64,000 nt of DNA from Myxococcus eversor (GTDB lineage: Bacteria; Myxococcota; Myxococcia; Myxococcales; Myxococcaceae). Made by a program: the position numbers and the translations under genes. The stretch spans positions 434,001 through 498,000 of the forward strand of contig NZ_JAAIXY010000001.1 in NCBI RefSeq assembly GCF_010894455.1, given 5' to 3'. The notes beneath the pieces were generated by a model. The model was not told the origin of the DNA. It worked only from the letters and a program-made list of their open reading frames with translations, and did not search any database. Below are positions 52,889-61,406 of this stretch, piece after piece (the stretch's first letter is position 1; every line of letters starts with the position of its first letter).

Positions 52889-52942
52889 GCCACCGCTTCC
52901 CTTCGCCTCCTGTCTCAATCACTCCCAGCATTCGAGGTCTTC

Positions 52943-54712
52943 ATGAAACGCATTCTGAACGGGCTGGGCCTGGTGGCCCTGCTCAGCCTCTGGTGGTCTC
53001 CGGTGGCCCAGGCGGACGTCCTGGACGACGTCTGGCGCGGTACCAACGTGCGCCTCAACGCGGCGCGCATCCACGTGAAGGGCAACGACTACGCCACGGG
53101 CTACTGGCTGCTGCCCAAGGCGTCCGGCACGCTGAACCTCAACGTCCCCGCGCGCGACTTCGGCATCAACTCGGACGTGGTGCTGCGCATGTCCGGCTCG
53201 CGCTCCGGCAACGTCCTGACCTGGACCTTCAACGAGACGCTCTCGACGCCCTACTACCTGGGCGGCGCCAACAGCGTCACCCGCGTGCGCGGCACGCTGA
53301 AGGCCCTGGCCCGGCAGGTGCGCGGAGCGGATGACCCGTTCTGTGCCCACTCCGCGTGTCCGCACAACGTGGAGCTGCTGTTGACCTCCGGCAGCCAGGT
53401 CTGGGTGGACGGCTACACGGACATCGTCTTCAAGTTCGATTGGACCGAACCCGTGTCGGTCCGCCAGTTCGTGGCCTACGCGGGCATGCCCCGTCCCCGG
53501 CTGTCCTCGGTTCGCGTGCTGACGTCCACCAACCGTTGCCAGTCGTCGGACCCCTCGGAATTGGTGGGCGAGGTGACGCTGAGCAGCCCCGCTCCCACGG
53601 GGGGCGCGCTCGTGGAGTTGATGAGCGTGGATGCGAGCGTGGGCGTGCTCAACGTGCGCGTCCCCGAGGCCCAGCGCACCGCGCGCTTCGCCATGCGGCT
53701 GCCCCCGGGCTGGTCCGGTCCCACCGTCATCCAGGCGTCGTCAGGAGGCGTGAATCAGACGCTCAGGGTCGCGCTCCAGCGGTGCGTCCTCATCGTGTTC
53801 CCCTTCAAGTACTGGTTCACGTTGCCGCGGTACTCCATCCCGCGCTTCGTGCTGAACGGGGGCTCGGTGGTGGCGCGGCTGGAGAACCAGGAGTCGGACT
53901 CGCTCATCACCACGAAGGACACGTATTCGCTCCAGGAGGTCCTCAAGGCGAACCGCGTGGAGGTGAAGGGCGTCAGTGGCAGCGGCGACGTGTTCGGCAC
54001 CGCCTACACGTCCAAGGGCCCCAACGCATTCCGGCTGAAGGCCAGCGCGGTGAAGTCGGGCCCGGAGCTGTGGGTCGACGGCTACGAGGCGCTCCTGGGC
54101 AATGCGCATGGCACCCCGCTGGTGCGCTGGCCGGATGACAAGGACACCGTGTACCTGGTGGACGAGGTCGGCCCGATGAAGCACCAGGGCCTGGCCGGGC
54201 TCGCCTCGGGTCGCATCTTCTTCAACGCCCTGGGTGAGGCCGCGTCGACCGTGGCGACGAGCAAGGGCACCCGCGCGGTGCGAATCGTCGGCAAGGAGTC
54301 CCAGGTCCTGGTGGACCAGGAATCGGAAGTCACCGCGCTCAACGACGTGGGCGTGGTGCTCGGAACGGTTCGCACCTCCGACAAGAAGCTCAAGCCCTTC
54401 CGCTGGTCTCGGAAGGACGGCACGCAGTGGCTGCCCCTGCCCGAGGGTTTCGCGACCGCGAAGGCCGTGTCCCTCAATGCCAGCGGCTGGGCCGTGGGCA
54501 CCGCCACCTCCGAGGATGGCAAGACGCAGTCGGCGTTCATCTCCACCCCGGACGGGAAGAAGAGCGTCCCTCTGTCCCAGGTGGCCCCCGTGGAGCTGAC
54601 CAAGGCGGGTTACCGCTTCGTGGAGGCGCTGGCCGTCTCCGACGACTTCGAGGTCCTGGTCCGCGCGGTGGATGGCGAGGGACAGACCGTGCACCTGGTG
54701 CTGCGCCCATGA
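52943..54712 (+). CDS. Exported beta-rich protein with HAF-like C-terminal repeats
   Basis: 589 residues, signal peptide about 1-24 (cleavage after AQA). The N-terminal ~190 residues are beta-rich with four Cys; a middle Ig-like segment (SSDPSELVGEVTLSSPAPTG) follows; the C-terminal ~200 residues contain phrases like ALNDVGVVLGTVRTSDKKLK and SLNASGWAVGTATSEDGKTQ that match HAF-type beta-propeller repeats. The domain order suggests a surface or secreted protein. Coupled by an ATGA overlap to the next lipoprotein and 54 bp from the vitellogenin-like gene. Function unknown. Confidence 0.7.
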   Translation: MKRILNGLGLVALLSLWWSPVAQADVLDDVWRGTNVRLNAARIHVKGNDYATGYWLLPKASGTLNLNVPARDFGINSDVVLRMSGSRSGNVLTWTFNETLSTPYYLGGANSVTRVRGTLKALARQVRGADDPFCAHSACPHNVELLLTSGSQVWVDGYTDIVFKFDWTEPVSVRQFVAYAGMPRPRLSSVRVLTSTNRCQSSDPSELVGEVTLSSPAPTGGALVELMSVDASVGVLNVRVPEAQRTARFAMRLPPGWSGPTVIQASSGGVNQTLRVALQRCVLIVFPFKYWFTLPRYSIPRFVLNGGSVVARLENQESDSLITTKDTYSLQEVLKANRVEVKGVSGSGDVFGTAYTSKGPNAFRLKASAVKSGPELWVDGYEALLGNAHGTPLVRWPDDKDTVYLVDEVGPMKHQGLAGLASGRIFFNALGEAASTVATSKGTRAVRIVGKESQVLVDQESEVTALNDVGVVLGTVRTSDKKLKPFRWSRKDGTQWLPLPEGFATAKAVSLNASGWAVGTATSEDGKTQSAFISTPDGKKSVPLSQVAPVELTKAGYRFVEALAVSDDFEVLVRAVDGEGQTVHLVLRP

Positions 54713-55482
54713 GCGACGCCGACACCGTGCTCCCTTCGATACTGCGAATGAGGAATCCCATCGTGAACCTGAACTCACCCCTGCGGGGGCTGTTGATGCT
54801 GTGCATGGTCGTCATGGCGGGCTGTGGAAGCTGCCAGGGAAGCAACCCGAGCTGCGACCCCAGCCAGGCGGGCACGCAGGGCTGCGCGTGCCGCACCGAC
54901 TCCGCGAGCTGCAACGCGGGGCTGGCGTGCAACAGCGGGACGTGTGTGCCGTGTGGCTCCGAGGGGCAGGAGTGCTGCGTCGTCAGCGCCACGGGGACTT
55001 GCAGTGGCTCGCTGATGTGCGTGATGGAGTCGGGCGGCGAGCTGTGCCGCAACTGCGGTGATTTGGGCGAGGCGTGCTGCAACTCGGCCAGCGGTCAGAT
55101 GTGCAACCCGGGAGGCAACTGCGTGGGTGGCAGCTGCAGGTCCGTGACGGGCGGAGCGTGCGACCCCTCGGGCTCCATCTTCGTCGTGGGCATCCAGGAC
55201 ATGAACCTGTGCGCGGTGCGCACCGTGGAGGTCCGCGCGACGACGGCGGCGAACGCGATGACGTGCGCGACCACCAGCGGGATGCTCAACTCCGGCGAGT
55301 CGTTCTACGAGGTTCCGAACACGCCCATCACCGACTACGAGATGTGCGTGGAGACGTCGGCGGAGGGGCGGCGCACCACGTCGGTGAGGGCCTTCGGAGA
55401 CTTCGAGGCCCGGCGCTGCGCGCTCTTCACCCGCTGCGGGAGCGAGGGCTGCCTCAGCCTCTTCCCGGGGCGCTGCATCTAG
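54709..55482 (+). CDS. Cys-rich lipoprotein
   Basis: 257 residues from ATG 54709, which overlaps the previous stop; an in-frame ATG at 54748 gives a shorter, more typical signal. Lipobox VVMAGC. The mature half has over 20 cysteines in a repeated pattern (CACRTDSASCNAGLACNSG, CGSEGQECCVVSATGTC, CGDLGEACCNSASGQMC), as in Dickkopf-like or knottin-type modules of myxobacterial surface proteins, then a smaller beta domain. Last gene of the cluster starting at 48651. Disulfides would form outside the cytoplasm; role unknown. Confidence 0.78.
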   Translation: MSDADTVLPSILRMRNPIVNLNSPLRGLLMLCMVVMAGCGSCQGSNPSCDPSQAGTQGCACRTDSASCNAGLACNSGTCVPCGSEGQECCVVSATGTCSGSLMCVMESGGELCRNCGDLGEACCNSASGQMCNPGGNCVGGSCRSVTGGACDPSGSIFVVGIQDMNLCAVRTVEVRATTAANAMTCATTSGMLNSGESFYEVPNTPITDYEMCVETSAEGRRTTSVRAFGDFEARRCALFTRCGSEGCLSLFPGRCI

Positions 55483-55539
55483 TCACGAGGGGAAGTGAGG
55501 AGCACGGGCGTCTTGGGGGACGCGCGTGCTCCCGCGAGT

Positions 55540-55577
55540 CGCGGCGAGGGCCTTTCGGCCCGGAGGCCCTCGTCGCG
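55540..55577. terminator. Bidirectional hairpin between lipoprotein and DUF885 genes
   Basis: CGCGGCGAGGGCCT pairs with AGGCCCTCGTCGCG at 13 of 14 positions around a 10-nt loop. It lies midway in the 106-bp gap between two convergent genes. Confidence 0.78.
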
Positions 55578-55588
55578 GCCCGCGGTCC

Positions 55589-57331
55589 TCAGCGCAGGAG
55601 CAGCCGCCGCACCAACGGAAGAGGGAGGCTGCCCTGGGCGACGAAGGCGTCGTGGAACTGCTTGAGGCCCTGGCCCTTCGCGGCCTGGTAGTCCTGGGCC
55701 AGACGCTGCACCTCCAGCTTGCCGAACGTGTAGTAGAGGTACGTCGGGTTGTAGGCGCCGCGTCGGGCCTCCTCGTAGGCATTGGCTGGCTGTTGGAAGC
55801 ACTTCTCGACGAACAGGCGCGCGGCCTCCTCCACCGTCCAGCCCGCGGTGTGAAGCTTGATTCCGGCCACGTAGCGGCAGTCGCGCAGCAGGGCCTCGGA
55901 GAGTTGCGCCAGGCGCGGCTTCGGGTCTCCTCCGCCGAAGCCCTGGTCCAGCATCATCTGCTCGGCGTAGTGGGCCCAGCCCTCCGCGTTGCTGCCCACC
56001 GCGACGAGCTTGCGGACCTTCGTGGGGAAGCGGGGCGCATAGAGGAACTGGAGGTAGTGGCCGGGCCACACCTCGTGGATGTTGATGATGGACACGACGG
56101 GCGCGTTGTAGAGGCGCAGGTGCTCCTCCTTGTGCTTCGCGTCCCAGTCGGGCTCCACGGGCGTGACGTAATAGAAGGCCTCGGTGGCCTTCTTCTCGTA
56201 GGGCCCGGGCGTGTCCATGGAGGCGAAGGAGCCCGAGCGCGCATACGGCGGCGTCTCCTCCACATGCGGACGCACTTCCGAGGGAATGGTGACCAGGTCC
56301 TTGGCGACGAGGAACTCGCGCACGCCCTCCACGGAGCGGCGCACCGTGGGGATGAGCTCCTGGGCCGTGGGGTGGTCCACTTCAATCCTGGCCATCACCT
56401 GGGCCGGCGAGAGGCGCGGGTCGATGCGCTTCGCGGTGGCCACGAAGTCGCGGTAGTCCTTCTCCAGATTGGCCTCACCGCGCGCGAGCAGCTCCGGCAG
56501 GGGCAGGTCAATCATCTCCTCGTAGCGCAGTTTGGTGAGGAAGCGCTCCTCGCCCAGCGCGTACTTGCCCGTGGAGCGCGGCAGCAGGTCCTTCTCCAGC
56601 CACTGTGCGTAGTCCTTCACGGCGGCCACGGCGGCGCGGTTGGCCACGAGGAACGAGGACTGGAGCACGGCGTCGTTGCCCGCGGCGTCCTTCGCCCACG
56701 TCGCCACCGAGCCCTCGAAGAAGCCCACGGAGCCCTTCGCCATGCGCAGGGCCAGCTCGGTGAACTCGCGCGGCGGTGTCTGGACGTTGGCCTTGCCGGC
56801 CGCGAAGACCGCGGGCACGGCCTTCAGGCGCGAAATCACCGCGCGCAGCCGCTCGATTTTCGGCGCGAAGTCGCGCTTCATCAGCCCGTCGATGGCGCCG
56901 CCCGGCAGCCCCGCGTACAGCATGGGATTGTGCTCCCAGCTCCGCAGGACGCTCAGCTCGTACTGCTCCGCGAGCAGTTGGCTCTCCAGGGCCTCCGCGT
57001 CGATGGTGTCGTCGAAGGAGAGCGCGCCCTTGTCCACGGCGTGCAGTCGCGCGAGCAGCGTGTCCAGCTCGCGGATGCGGGCCTCGATGCGTGGCCGGCT
57101 CAGGTCCTCCAACTGGTTGTCATAGGCGTGAAGTCCCACCGCCGTGCCATTGGAGGGCGAGAAGTCGAACGAGGCCTCGAAGATGGTGTCCACCAGCTTC
57201 GAGAAGTTCTCGGGCGGATGGGCACCCCCCGAGGCGGACTCGGGGGCGGAGGCGGGCACTTGCCGCGCGCAGGCGCAGAAGAGCCAGCAGGCGGAGAGGA
57301 GGAGCGCGCGTGCGAGGGCGGCTTTGGGCAT
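55589..57331 (-). CDS. DUF885-family metalloprotease-like lipoprotein
   Basis: 580 residues. Signal with lipobox LFCAC near residue 20. DUF885 fold, mostly helical, with the zinc motif INIHEVWPGHYLQF (HExxxGH, one residue longer than HExxH as usual in this family) and a downstream Glu in GSNAEGWAHYAEQMMLDQG. Family members are probable M3/M32-related peptidases; substrates are not known. Length is normal and key residues are intact. A lipid anchor points to periplasmic or surface action. It is 22 bp after the M20 hydrolase on the same strand, so both may process peptides or acyl-amino acids in the envelope. Confidence 0.85.
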   Translation of the reverse strand: MPKAALARALLLSACWLFCACARQVPASAPESASGGAHPPENFSKLVDTIFEASFDFSPSNGTAVGLHAYDNQLEDLSRPRIEARIRELDTLLARLHAVDKGALSFDDTIDAEALESQLLAEQYELSVLRSWEHNPMLYAGLPGGAIDGLMKRDFAPKIERLRAVISRLKAVPAVFAAGKANVQTPPREFTELALRMAKGSVGFFEGSVATWAKDAAGNDAVLQSSFLVANRAAVAAVKDYAQWLEKDLLPRSTGKYALGEERFLTKLRYEEMIDLPLPELLARGEANLEKDYRDFVATAKRIDPRLSPAQVMARIEVDHPTAQELIPTVRRSVEGVREFLVAKDLVTIPSEVRPHVEETPPYARSGSFASMDTPGPYEKKATEAFYYVTPVEPDWDAKHKEEHLRLYNAPVVSIINIHEVWPGHYLQFLYAPRFPTKVRKLVAVGSNAEGWAHYAEQMMLDQGFGGGDPKPRLAQLSEALLRDCRYVAGIKLHTAGWTVEEAARLFVEKCFQQPANAYEEARRGAYNPTYLYYTFGKLEVQRLAQDYQAAKGQGLKQFHDAFVAQGSLPLPLVRRLLLR

Positions 57332-57353
57332 GCCGCCGTTCTACCAAGGCGCC

Positions 57354-58670
57354 TCAGGGCTTGCCCAAGAGCTCCAGGGCCGACGTTGTCAGTGCGGTGA
57401 CACCCGTGCGCAGCGTGCGCTCCCGGTCCGGGATGAAGCCGGAAGAGTGGAGAGAGGGGAGTGGCTCTCCACCCGAGCGGGACTGCGTGAAGCGCTGGGG
57501 CTCCACGGCGCCGAGCCAGAGCATCACCGCGGGGACGCCCGCGCGGCCGTACTCGGAGAAGTCCTCGCCGCCCATGACGGGCTGGGCCTCGCCCACGTTC
57601 TTCTCGCCCAGCACCTTCGACACGGCGTCGGTGAGGCGGCGGGTGAGCGCCGGGTCATTGTAGGTGGCGGGCGTGCCCTCGGTGACTTCGACCTTGGGTG
57701 GACGGGTGGCGCCGGAGACGAGGGCCTCCCCCTTCGCGACGCGTTCGATTCCGTCGAGCAGCGCCTTGCGTACCTCTGGCTTGTACGAGCGCACGGTGAG
57801 CTGCAGGCGCACCTCGTCCGGGATGATGTTGTGCTTGGTGCCGCCTTGGATGGCGCCCACGGTGATGACGCCGGGCTCCAGGGGATGCTTCTCCCGGCTG
57901 ACCACGGACTGGAGCGCGAGCACGGTGCGCGCCGCCATGACGATGGGGTCCACCGTGGTGTGCGGATACGCGCCGTGGCCGCCCTTGCCGTAGAGGGTGA
58001 TGTCCACCGAGTCCACGTGCGCCATCGCGTAGCCGGCCACGTACTCCACGCGTCCGGCGGGAGCCGCGGTGGTGTTGTGGAGGGCCACCGCGAAGTCGGG
58101 CTTGGGGAAGCGCTTGAAGAGGCCGTCGGCCAGCATCTTCCGGGCGCCCGCGCCCACCTCCTCCGCGGGCTGGCCCACCAGCATCAGCGTGCCGCGCCAC
58201 TGGTCCTTCTTCTTGGACAGCAGCGTGGCGGTGCCCAGCCACACCGTCATGTGCACGTCATGTCCGCACGCGTGCATCACCGACACCGTCTGGCCCTCGG
58301 GGTTCTTCACCGTCACCTTGCTGGCGTAGGGCAGGCCCGTCTTCTCCTCCATGGGCAGCCCGTCCAGGTCCGTGCGCAGCATGACGGTGGGGCCCGGCCC
58401 GTTGCGCAAGAGCGCGACGACGCCCGTGCCACCGACGCCGGTGGTGACGTCGAAGCCCAGCTTGCGCAGGCGCTCGGCGAGCTTCGCGGCGGTCTTCTCC
58501 TCCTGGAACGACAGCTCCGGGTTCTGGTGCAGGTCCCGATAGAAGGTGTCCAGCTCCGGATAGAGGCCATCCAGGCCCCCCAGCACGGCGGACGGCTGCG
58601 CCGCGAGTGAGCGCTCCACGGGAGCGGTCAGGAGGACGACGAGCAAGGCCAGCAGGGAAGGGCGATTCAC
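57354..58670 (-). CDS. Exported M20 amidohydrolase
   Basis: 438 residues from GTG 58670 (GGAG eight bases upstream). Signal peptide about 1-24 (cleavage after SLAA). M20D/amidohydrolase motifs are complete: LHQNPELSFQEEKTA, HACGHDVHMTVWLG (Cys/His ligands), VGQPAEEVGAGA (catalytic Glu pair), ALHNTTAAPAGR and the C-terminal MGGEDFSEYG. The family cleaves N-acyl amino acids, hippurate or IAA conjugates; being exported is less common and suggests scavenging of acyl-amino acids. Followed 22 bp later by the DUF885 lipoprotein. Confidence 0.88.
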   Translation of the reverse strand: MNRPSLLALLVVLLTAPVERSLAAQPSAVLGGLDGLYPELDTFYRDLHQNPELSFQEEKTAAKLAERLRKLGFDVTTGVGGTGVVALLRNGPGPTVMLRTDLDGLPMEEKTGLPYASKVTVKNPEGQTVSVMHACGHDVHMTVWLGTATLLSKKKDQWRGTLMLVGQPAEEVGAGARKMLADGLFKRFPKPDFAVALHNTTAAPAGRVEYVAGYAMAHVDSVDITLYGKGGHGAYPHTTVDPIVMAARTVLALQSVVSREKHPLEPGVITVGAIQGGTKHNIIPDEVRLQLTVRSYKPEVRKALLDGIERVAKGEALVSGATRPPKVEVTEGTPATYNDPALTRRLTDAVSKVLGEKNVGEAQPVMGGEDFSEYGRAGVPAVMLWLGAVEPQRFTQSRSGGEPLPSLHSSGFIPDRERTLRTGVTALTTSALELLGKP

Positions 58671-58765
58671 CAGGAGGTCTCCGGTCCGTGTCGAAGGCGG
58701 CGCCACTACACCACAGGACGGGGCGCTCGGTGCGAGGAGCGCGCGGGGGCTCTGGACAGGTGGGG

Positions 58766-59854
58766 TCAGGCGGGACGCACTGCTGCTTCGCGGGCCCGTT
58801 CGACATCGGGGGTGAAGTCGGTGGCGCGAAGGAAGTCGAACCAGCGGTCCATCACCGTGTGCACCGGAGGGAGCTCCATTCCCATGCGGCGGGCCAGCGT
58901 GAGTGCGGGCTCCACCGGGTAGCGGGCCGTGTCGAGGAAGTCGAGCGACTCCGTGGCCACGCCGAGCAGTCGCTCGGGCAGCCAGCGCACCCACGAGACG
59001 GGCAGGGTGAAGCGCGGTGCCCGTCGACCGGAGCGCTCCGCCGCCCACCGGATGAGCTGATGGAGTGGAGGGGTGCTCGGGTCCAGCAGCGTGTACTCCT
59101 GCCCGAGTGTCTCGGGGAGCTCCGCCACGCCCGCGAGGAATCGCGCCAGGGTGTCCACGGCCACCACGGGGACGAAGGTCTCCGGTGAGCCCAGCAGCAC
59201 GGGCATCGTCCCTGCGTGGACGCGCTGCAACGTGTCCCCGAGCCCCAGGCTCTGCACTGTCGCCCCGGTGCGGCTATCGCCGATGACGGAGGACGGGTGC
59301 ACCGTGGTGACGGGAACCCCGAGCCGCGCGGCTGTCTCCAGCGCCACCTGATGCGCGAGCGCCTTCGAGGCCTCATAGGCGCCCGAGCCCGTGAAGCCCC
59401 GCGTGGGCGCGGGGACGACTGCGCCCGAGGCGTTGAGTCGAGGCCCGATGCGGTAGCCGCCCACGAGCACGAGCCGGCGCAGGGAGGGCAGTCGGGAGGC
59501 CAGCTCCACCACGGCGCGGGTGCCTTCCACGTTGGTTCTCCGTGCATCATCGGCGGACAGGTGCCAGGCGAAGCGCGCGCCCAGGTGGAAGACGTCGCGC
59601 ACGCCGTGGAGCGCGAGCTCGTCATCGGCGCTCAGTCCCAGGCGCGGCGCATCCAGGTCGCCTTCCAGGAACACGAGCCGCTCCGGTGCGCCGCCCATAG
59701 CGGCCACCCAGTCCCGATACGCCTGGGCCCGCGCCCCCGCGTTGCGCGACAGCAGGGCCACCCGCTGCCCGCGCCGCGTGAGCTCGGGCACGAGCCAGCG
59801 CCCTATCAATCCCGTGGATCCGATGACGAGCGCATCTGGTGACGACATCAACAT
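58766..59854 (-). CDS. NAD(P)-dependent SDR/epimerase
   Basis: 362 residues. Extended SDR: nucleotide loop ALVIGSTGLIGRWLVPELTR, DVFHLGARFAWH, the catalytic YEASKALAHQVALE (YxxxK) and VTTVHPSSVIGD. Substrate unknown; hopanoid-associated epimerases and flavonol/cinnamoyl reductase relatives share this form. ATG 59854 has GAGG five bases upstream; a second ATG lies two codons later. A perfect-core LmrA/YxaF-like operator is 11-35 bp upstream, and the TetR regulator gene is next on the same strand, so this gene is the obvious target of that regulator. Confidence 0.84.
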   Translation of the reverse strand: MLMSSPDALVIGSTGLIGRWLVPELTRRGQRVALLSRNAGARAQAYRDWVAAMGGAPERLVFLEGDLDAPRLGLSADDELALHGVRDVFHLGARFAWHLSADDARRTNVEGTRAVVELASRLPSLRRLVLVGGYRIGPRLNASGAVVPAPTRGFTGSGAYEASKALAHQVALETAARLGVPVTTVHPSSVIGDSRTGATVQSLGLGDTLQRVHAGTMPVLLGSPETFVPVVAVDTLARFLAGVAELPETLGQEYTLLDPSTPPLHQLIRWAAERSGRRAPRFTLPVSWVRWLPERLLGVATESLDFLDTARYPVEPALTLARRMGMELPPVHTVMDRWFDFLRATDFTPDVERAREAAVRPA

Positions 59855-59864
59855 GATGACCTCG

Positions 59865-59889
59865 ATATATATAGACCAGTCTACATATT
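59865..59889. promoter_or_regulatory. TetR (LmrA/YxaF-type) operator before the SDR gene
   Basis: TATATAGAC-CA-GTCTACATA has arms matching at 8 of 9 positions and the TAGAC/GTCTA core I recall from LmrA/YxaF boxes of Bacillus. Very AT-rich for this genome. It lies directly upstream of the SDR start and downstream of tetR. Confidence 0.72.
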
Positions 59890-59936
59890 ATGGAGTCGAG
59901 CCGACGCGGCTCATCCGCGTTGACTCGGGCCCGCGG

Positions 59937-60509
59937 TCAGTCCAGCGACAGCAGGCGTTCCAGTTCCTTTGACAGCTCCTCGACGGGAGCCCTGCTGCGG
60001 TGGGCGCGCATGAGCAGCAGTGCGCCTTCGATGGATGAGAGCAACAGGGCCGCGCGTCGCCGCGACTCGGTGGGCGTGAGGCCCTCCGCGCGGAGCCGCT
60101 CGGCGAGGAGCTGTTGCCAGTTGCGCAGCGCCTCGGCGGCGGCCGCGCGCACCGGCTCGGGAGTGGCACCCGAGGAGAGGACCACGGCCGACACGGGGCA
60201 GCCCTTCTCGAAGCCGGAGGCCTCCGCCCGGTCAGCGAGTGTCGCCAGAGCGCGACGCAGCCCGGAGACGAGGCCCTTCTCGCTGGCGAGGTGTTCACCC
60301 AGCAGCCGCGTGACTTCCATGGAGGAGACCTGAAGCGCCTCCACCGCGAGCTGCTCCTTGCCGCCCGGGAAGTGGAAGTACAGCGAGCCGCGCGGCGCCT
60401 TGCCTGCCTCCAGCAACTCCTGGATGCCCGCACCCGCATACCCCGAGCGCTCCAGCATCTCCGCCGCCGCGGCAATCATCCGCCAGCGTGTGTCCTCTCC
60501 CTTGCTCAC
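59937..60509 (-). CDS. TetR-family regulator, LmrA/YxaF type
   Basis: 190 residues from GTG 60509. N-terminal helix-turn-helix (RWRMIAAAAEMLERSGYAGAG, then APRGSLYFHFPGGKEQLAVE) and a C-terminal ligand domain with GCPVSAVVLSS, both typical of the LmrA/YxaF subgroup, which represses drug-efflux or quercetinase genes until a flavonoid or drug binds. It lies 82 bp upstream of the SDR gene on the same strand. Dyads before both genes suggest it represses itself and the reductase; the inducer might be an aromatic compound the reductase modifies. That last point is inference. Confidence 0.88.
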   Translation of the reverse strand: MSKGEDTRWRMIAAAAEMLERSGYAGAGIQELLEAGKAPRGSLYFHFPGGKEQLAVEALQVSSMEVTRLLGEHLASEKGLVSGLRRALATLADRAEASGFEKGCPVSAVVLSSGATPEPVRAAAAEALRNWQQLLAERLRAEGLTPTESRRRAALLLSSIEGALLLMRAHRSRAPVEELSKELERLLSLD

Positions 60510-60518
60510 GAGGAGATG

Positions 60519-60537
60519 AATATACCGGTCGTCATAT
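60519..60537. promoter_or_regulatory. Possible second TetR operator upstream of tetR
   Basis: AATATACCGGTCGTCATATT (from 60518) is an AT-rich imperfect dyad with outer AATAT/ATATT arms and a GACC/GGTC-like core, 10 bp upstream of the tetR GTG. It resembles the clearer operator at 59865 but with changed spacing. Confidence 0.4.
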
Positions 60538-60563
60538 TCTGTCGAGCCCTTCTGGGGCCCGGC

Positions 60564-61247
60564 TCAGCGGCGGCCCTTGCCCAGCTTTCCGATGAAGAGG
60601 ACGTGGCGGGGGCCCTTGGTGCCGTGGGCGTGGGGACGGAGGACCTCGACGGTGAAGCCGCACTTCTCCATGCGGCGCTCGAAGGCGGGGGCGGAATCCG
60701 CGCTCCATACGGCGAGCGTGCCTCCGGAGCGCAGGGCGCGGGCGGCGTTGGAGATGCCACGCAGGCCATAGAGCCCCTGGTTGTCGGGGTGGGTGAGGGC
60801 GCTGGGGCCGTTGTCCACGTCGAGCAGGATGGCGTCGAAGGTGGCGGAGTTGCGGTTCATCACATCGCCGACATCCCCTTCGATGACGGTGACGCGCTTG
60901 TCCTCGAGAGGTGCTCCAGCGAGGGGCGCCAGGTTCGGGCCCCGGTTCCAGGCGACGACGGTGGACAGCAGCTCCACGACGGAGACGCGGACGCCCGAGC
61001 CCACGGTGTCCAGCACGGCGCGCAGGGTGTAGCCGAAGCCAAGCCCTCCAACGAGCACCCGCCCGGTTCCGGCCGCCACCACCCCGGCGCAGCCCGCCTT
61101 CGCCAGCGCCTCCTCCGAGCCGTGCATCCTGCTGGACATCAGCGTCTGGCCGCGCACGCGCAGGACGTATTCATCCCCTCGGCGGACCAGGGTCAGCTCC
61201 CCCACGTCCGGCAGGTTGGCGCTCTCGAGTGTCTCCCAGGGCTTCAT
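60564..61247 (-). CDS. Spermidine-synthase-fold methyltransferase-like protein
   Basis: 227 residues from ATG 61247 (GTG 61253 also possible). Rossmann fold: VLVGGLGFGYTLRAVLDTVG (nucleotide loop), VSVVELLSTVVAWNRG, VTVIEGDVGDVM, DAILLDVDNGPSAL and a late RHVLFIGKLG strand. Annotated in related genomes as spermidine-synthase-like. It lacks the Asp gate-keeping residues of true polyamine synthases that I can place with confidence (catalytic Asp region is LDVDNGP), so the aminopropyl transfer role is uncertain. It lies 54 bp upstream of tetR on the same strand. Confidence 0.72.
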   Translation of the reverse strand: MKPWETLESANLPDVGELTLVRRGDEYVLRVRGQTLMSSRMHGSEEALAKAGCAGVVAAGTGRVLVGGLGFGYTLRAVLDTVGSGVRVSVVELLSTVVAWNRGPNLAPLAGAPLEDKRVTVIEGDVGDVMNRNSATFDAILLDVDNGPSALTHPDNQGLYGLRGISNAARALRSGGTLAVWSADSAPAFERRMEKCGFTVEVLRPHAHGTKGPRHVLFIGKLGKGRR

Positions 61248-61406
61248 GGGCACGGCTCTTCGCTCGGAGCCGGCCCCGGGTCAAGCACTCCGCACGGCAC
61301 ACCGGGCCCTCGCGCCGCCGCCTGTGCGCAACGTCCGGGGCCATCCTCATCCATACCCTCGCGAGCAGCCGCCACCGGGCGGCGCGACGAAGGGGGAATC
61401 CAGACC

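Noticed and set aside
59855..59900. AT-rich stretch read as an attachment site or origin
   Set aside because: The symmetry matches a TetR operator and there is no tRNA, integrase or iteron nearby.
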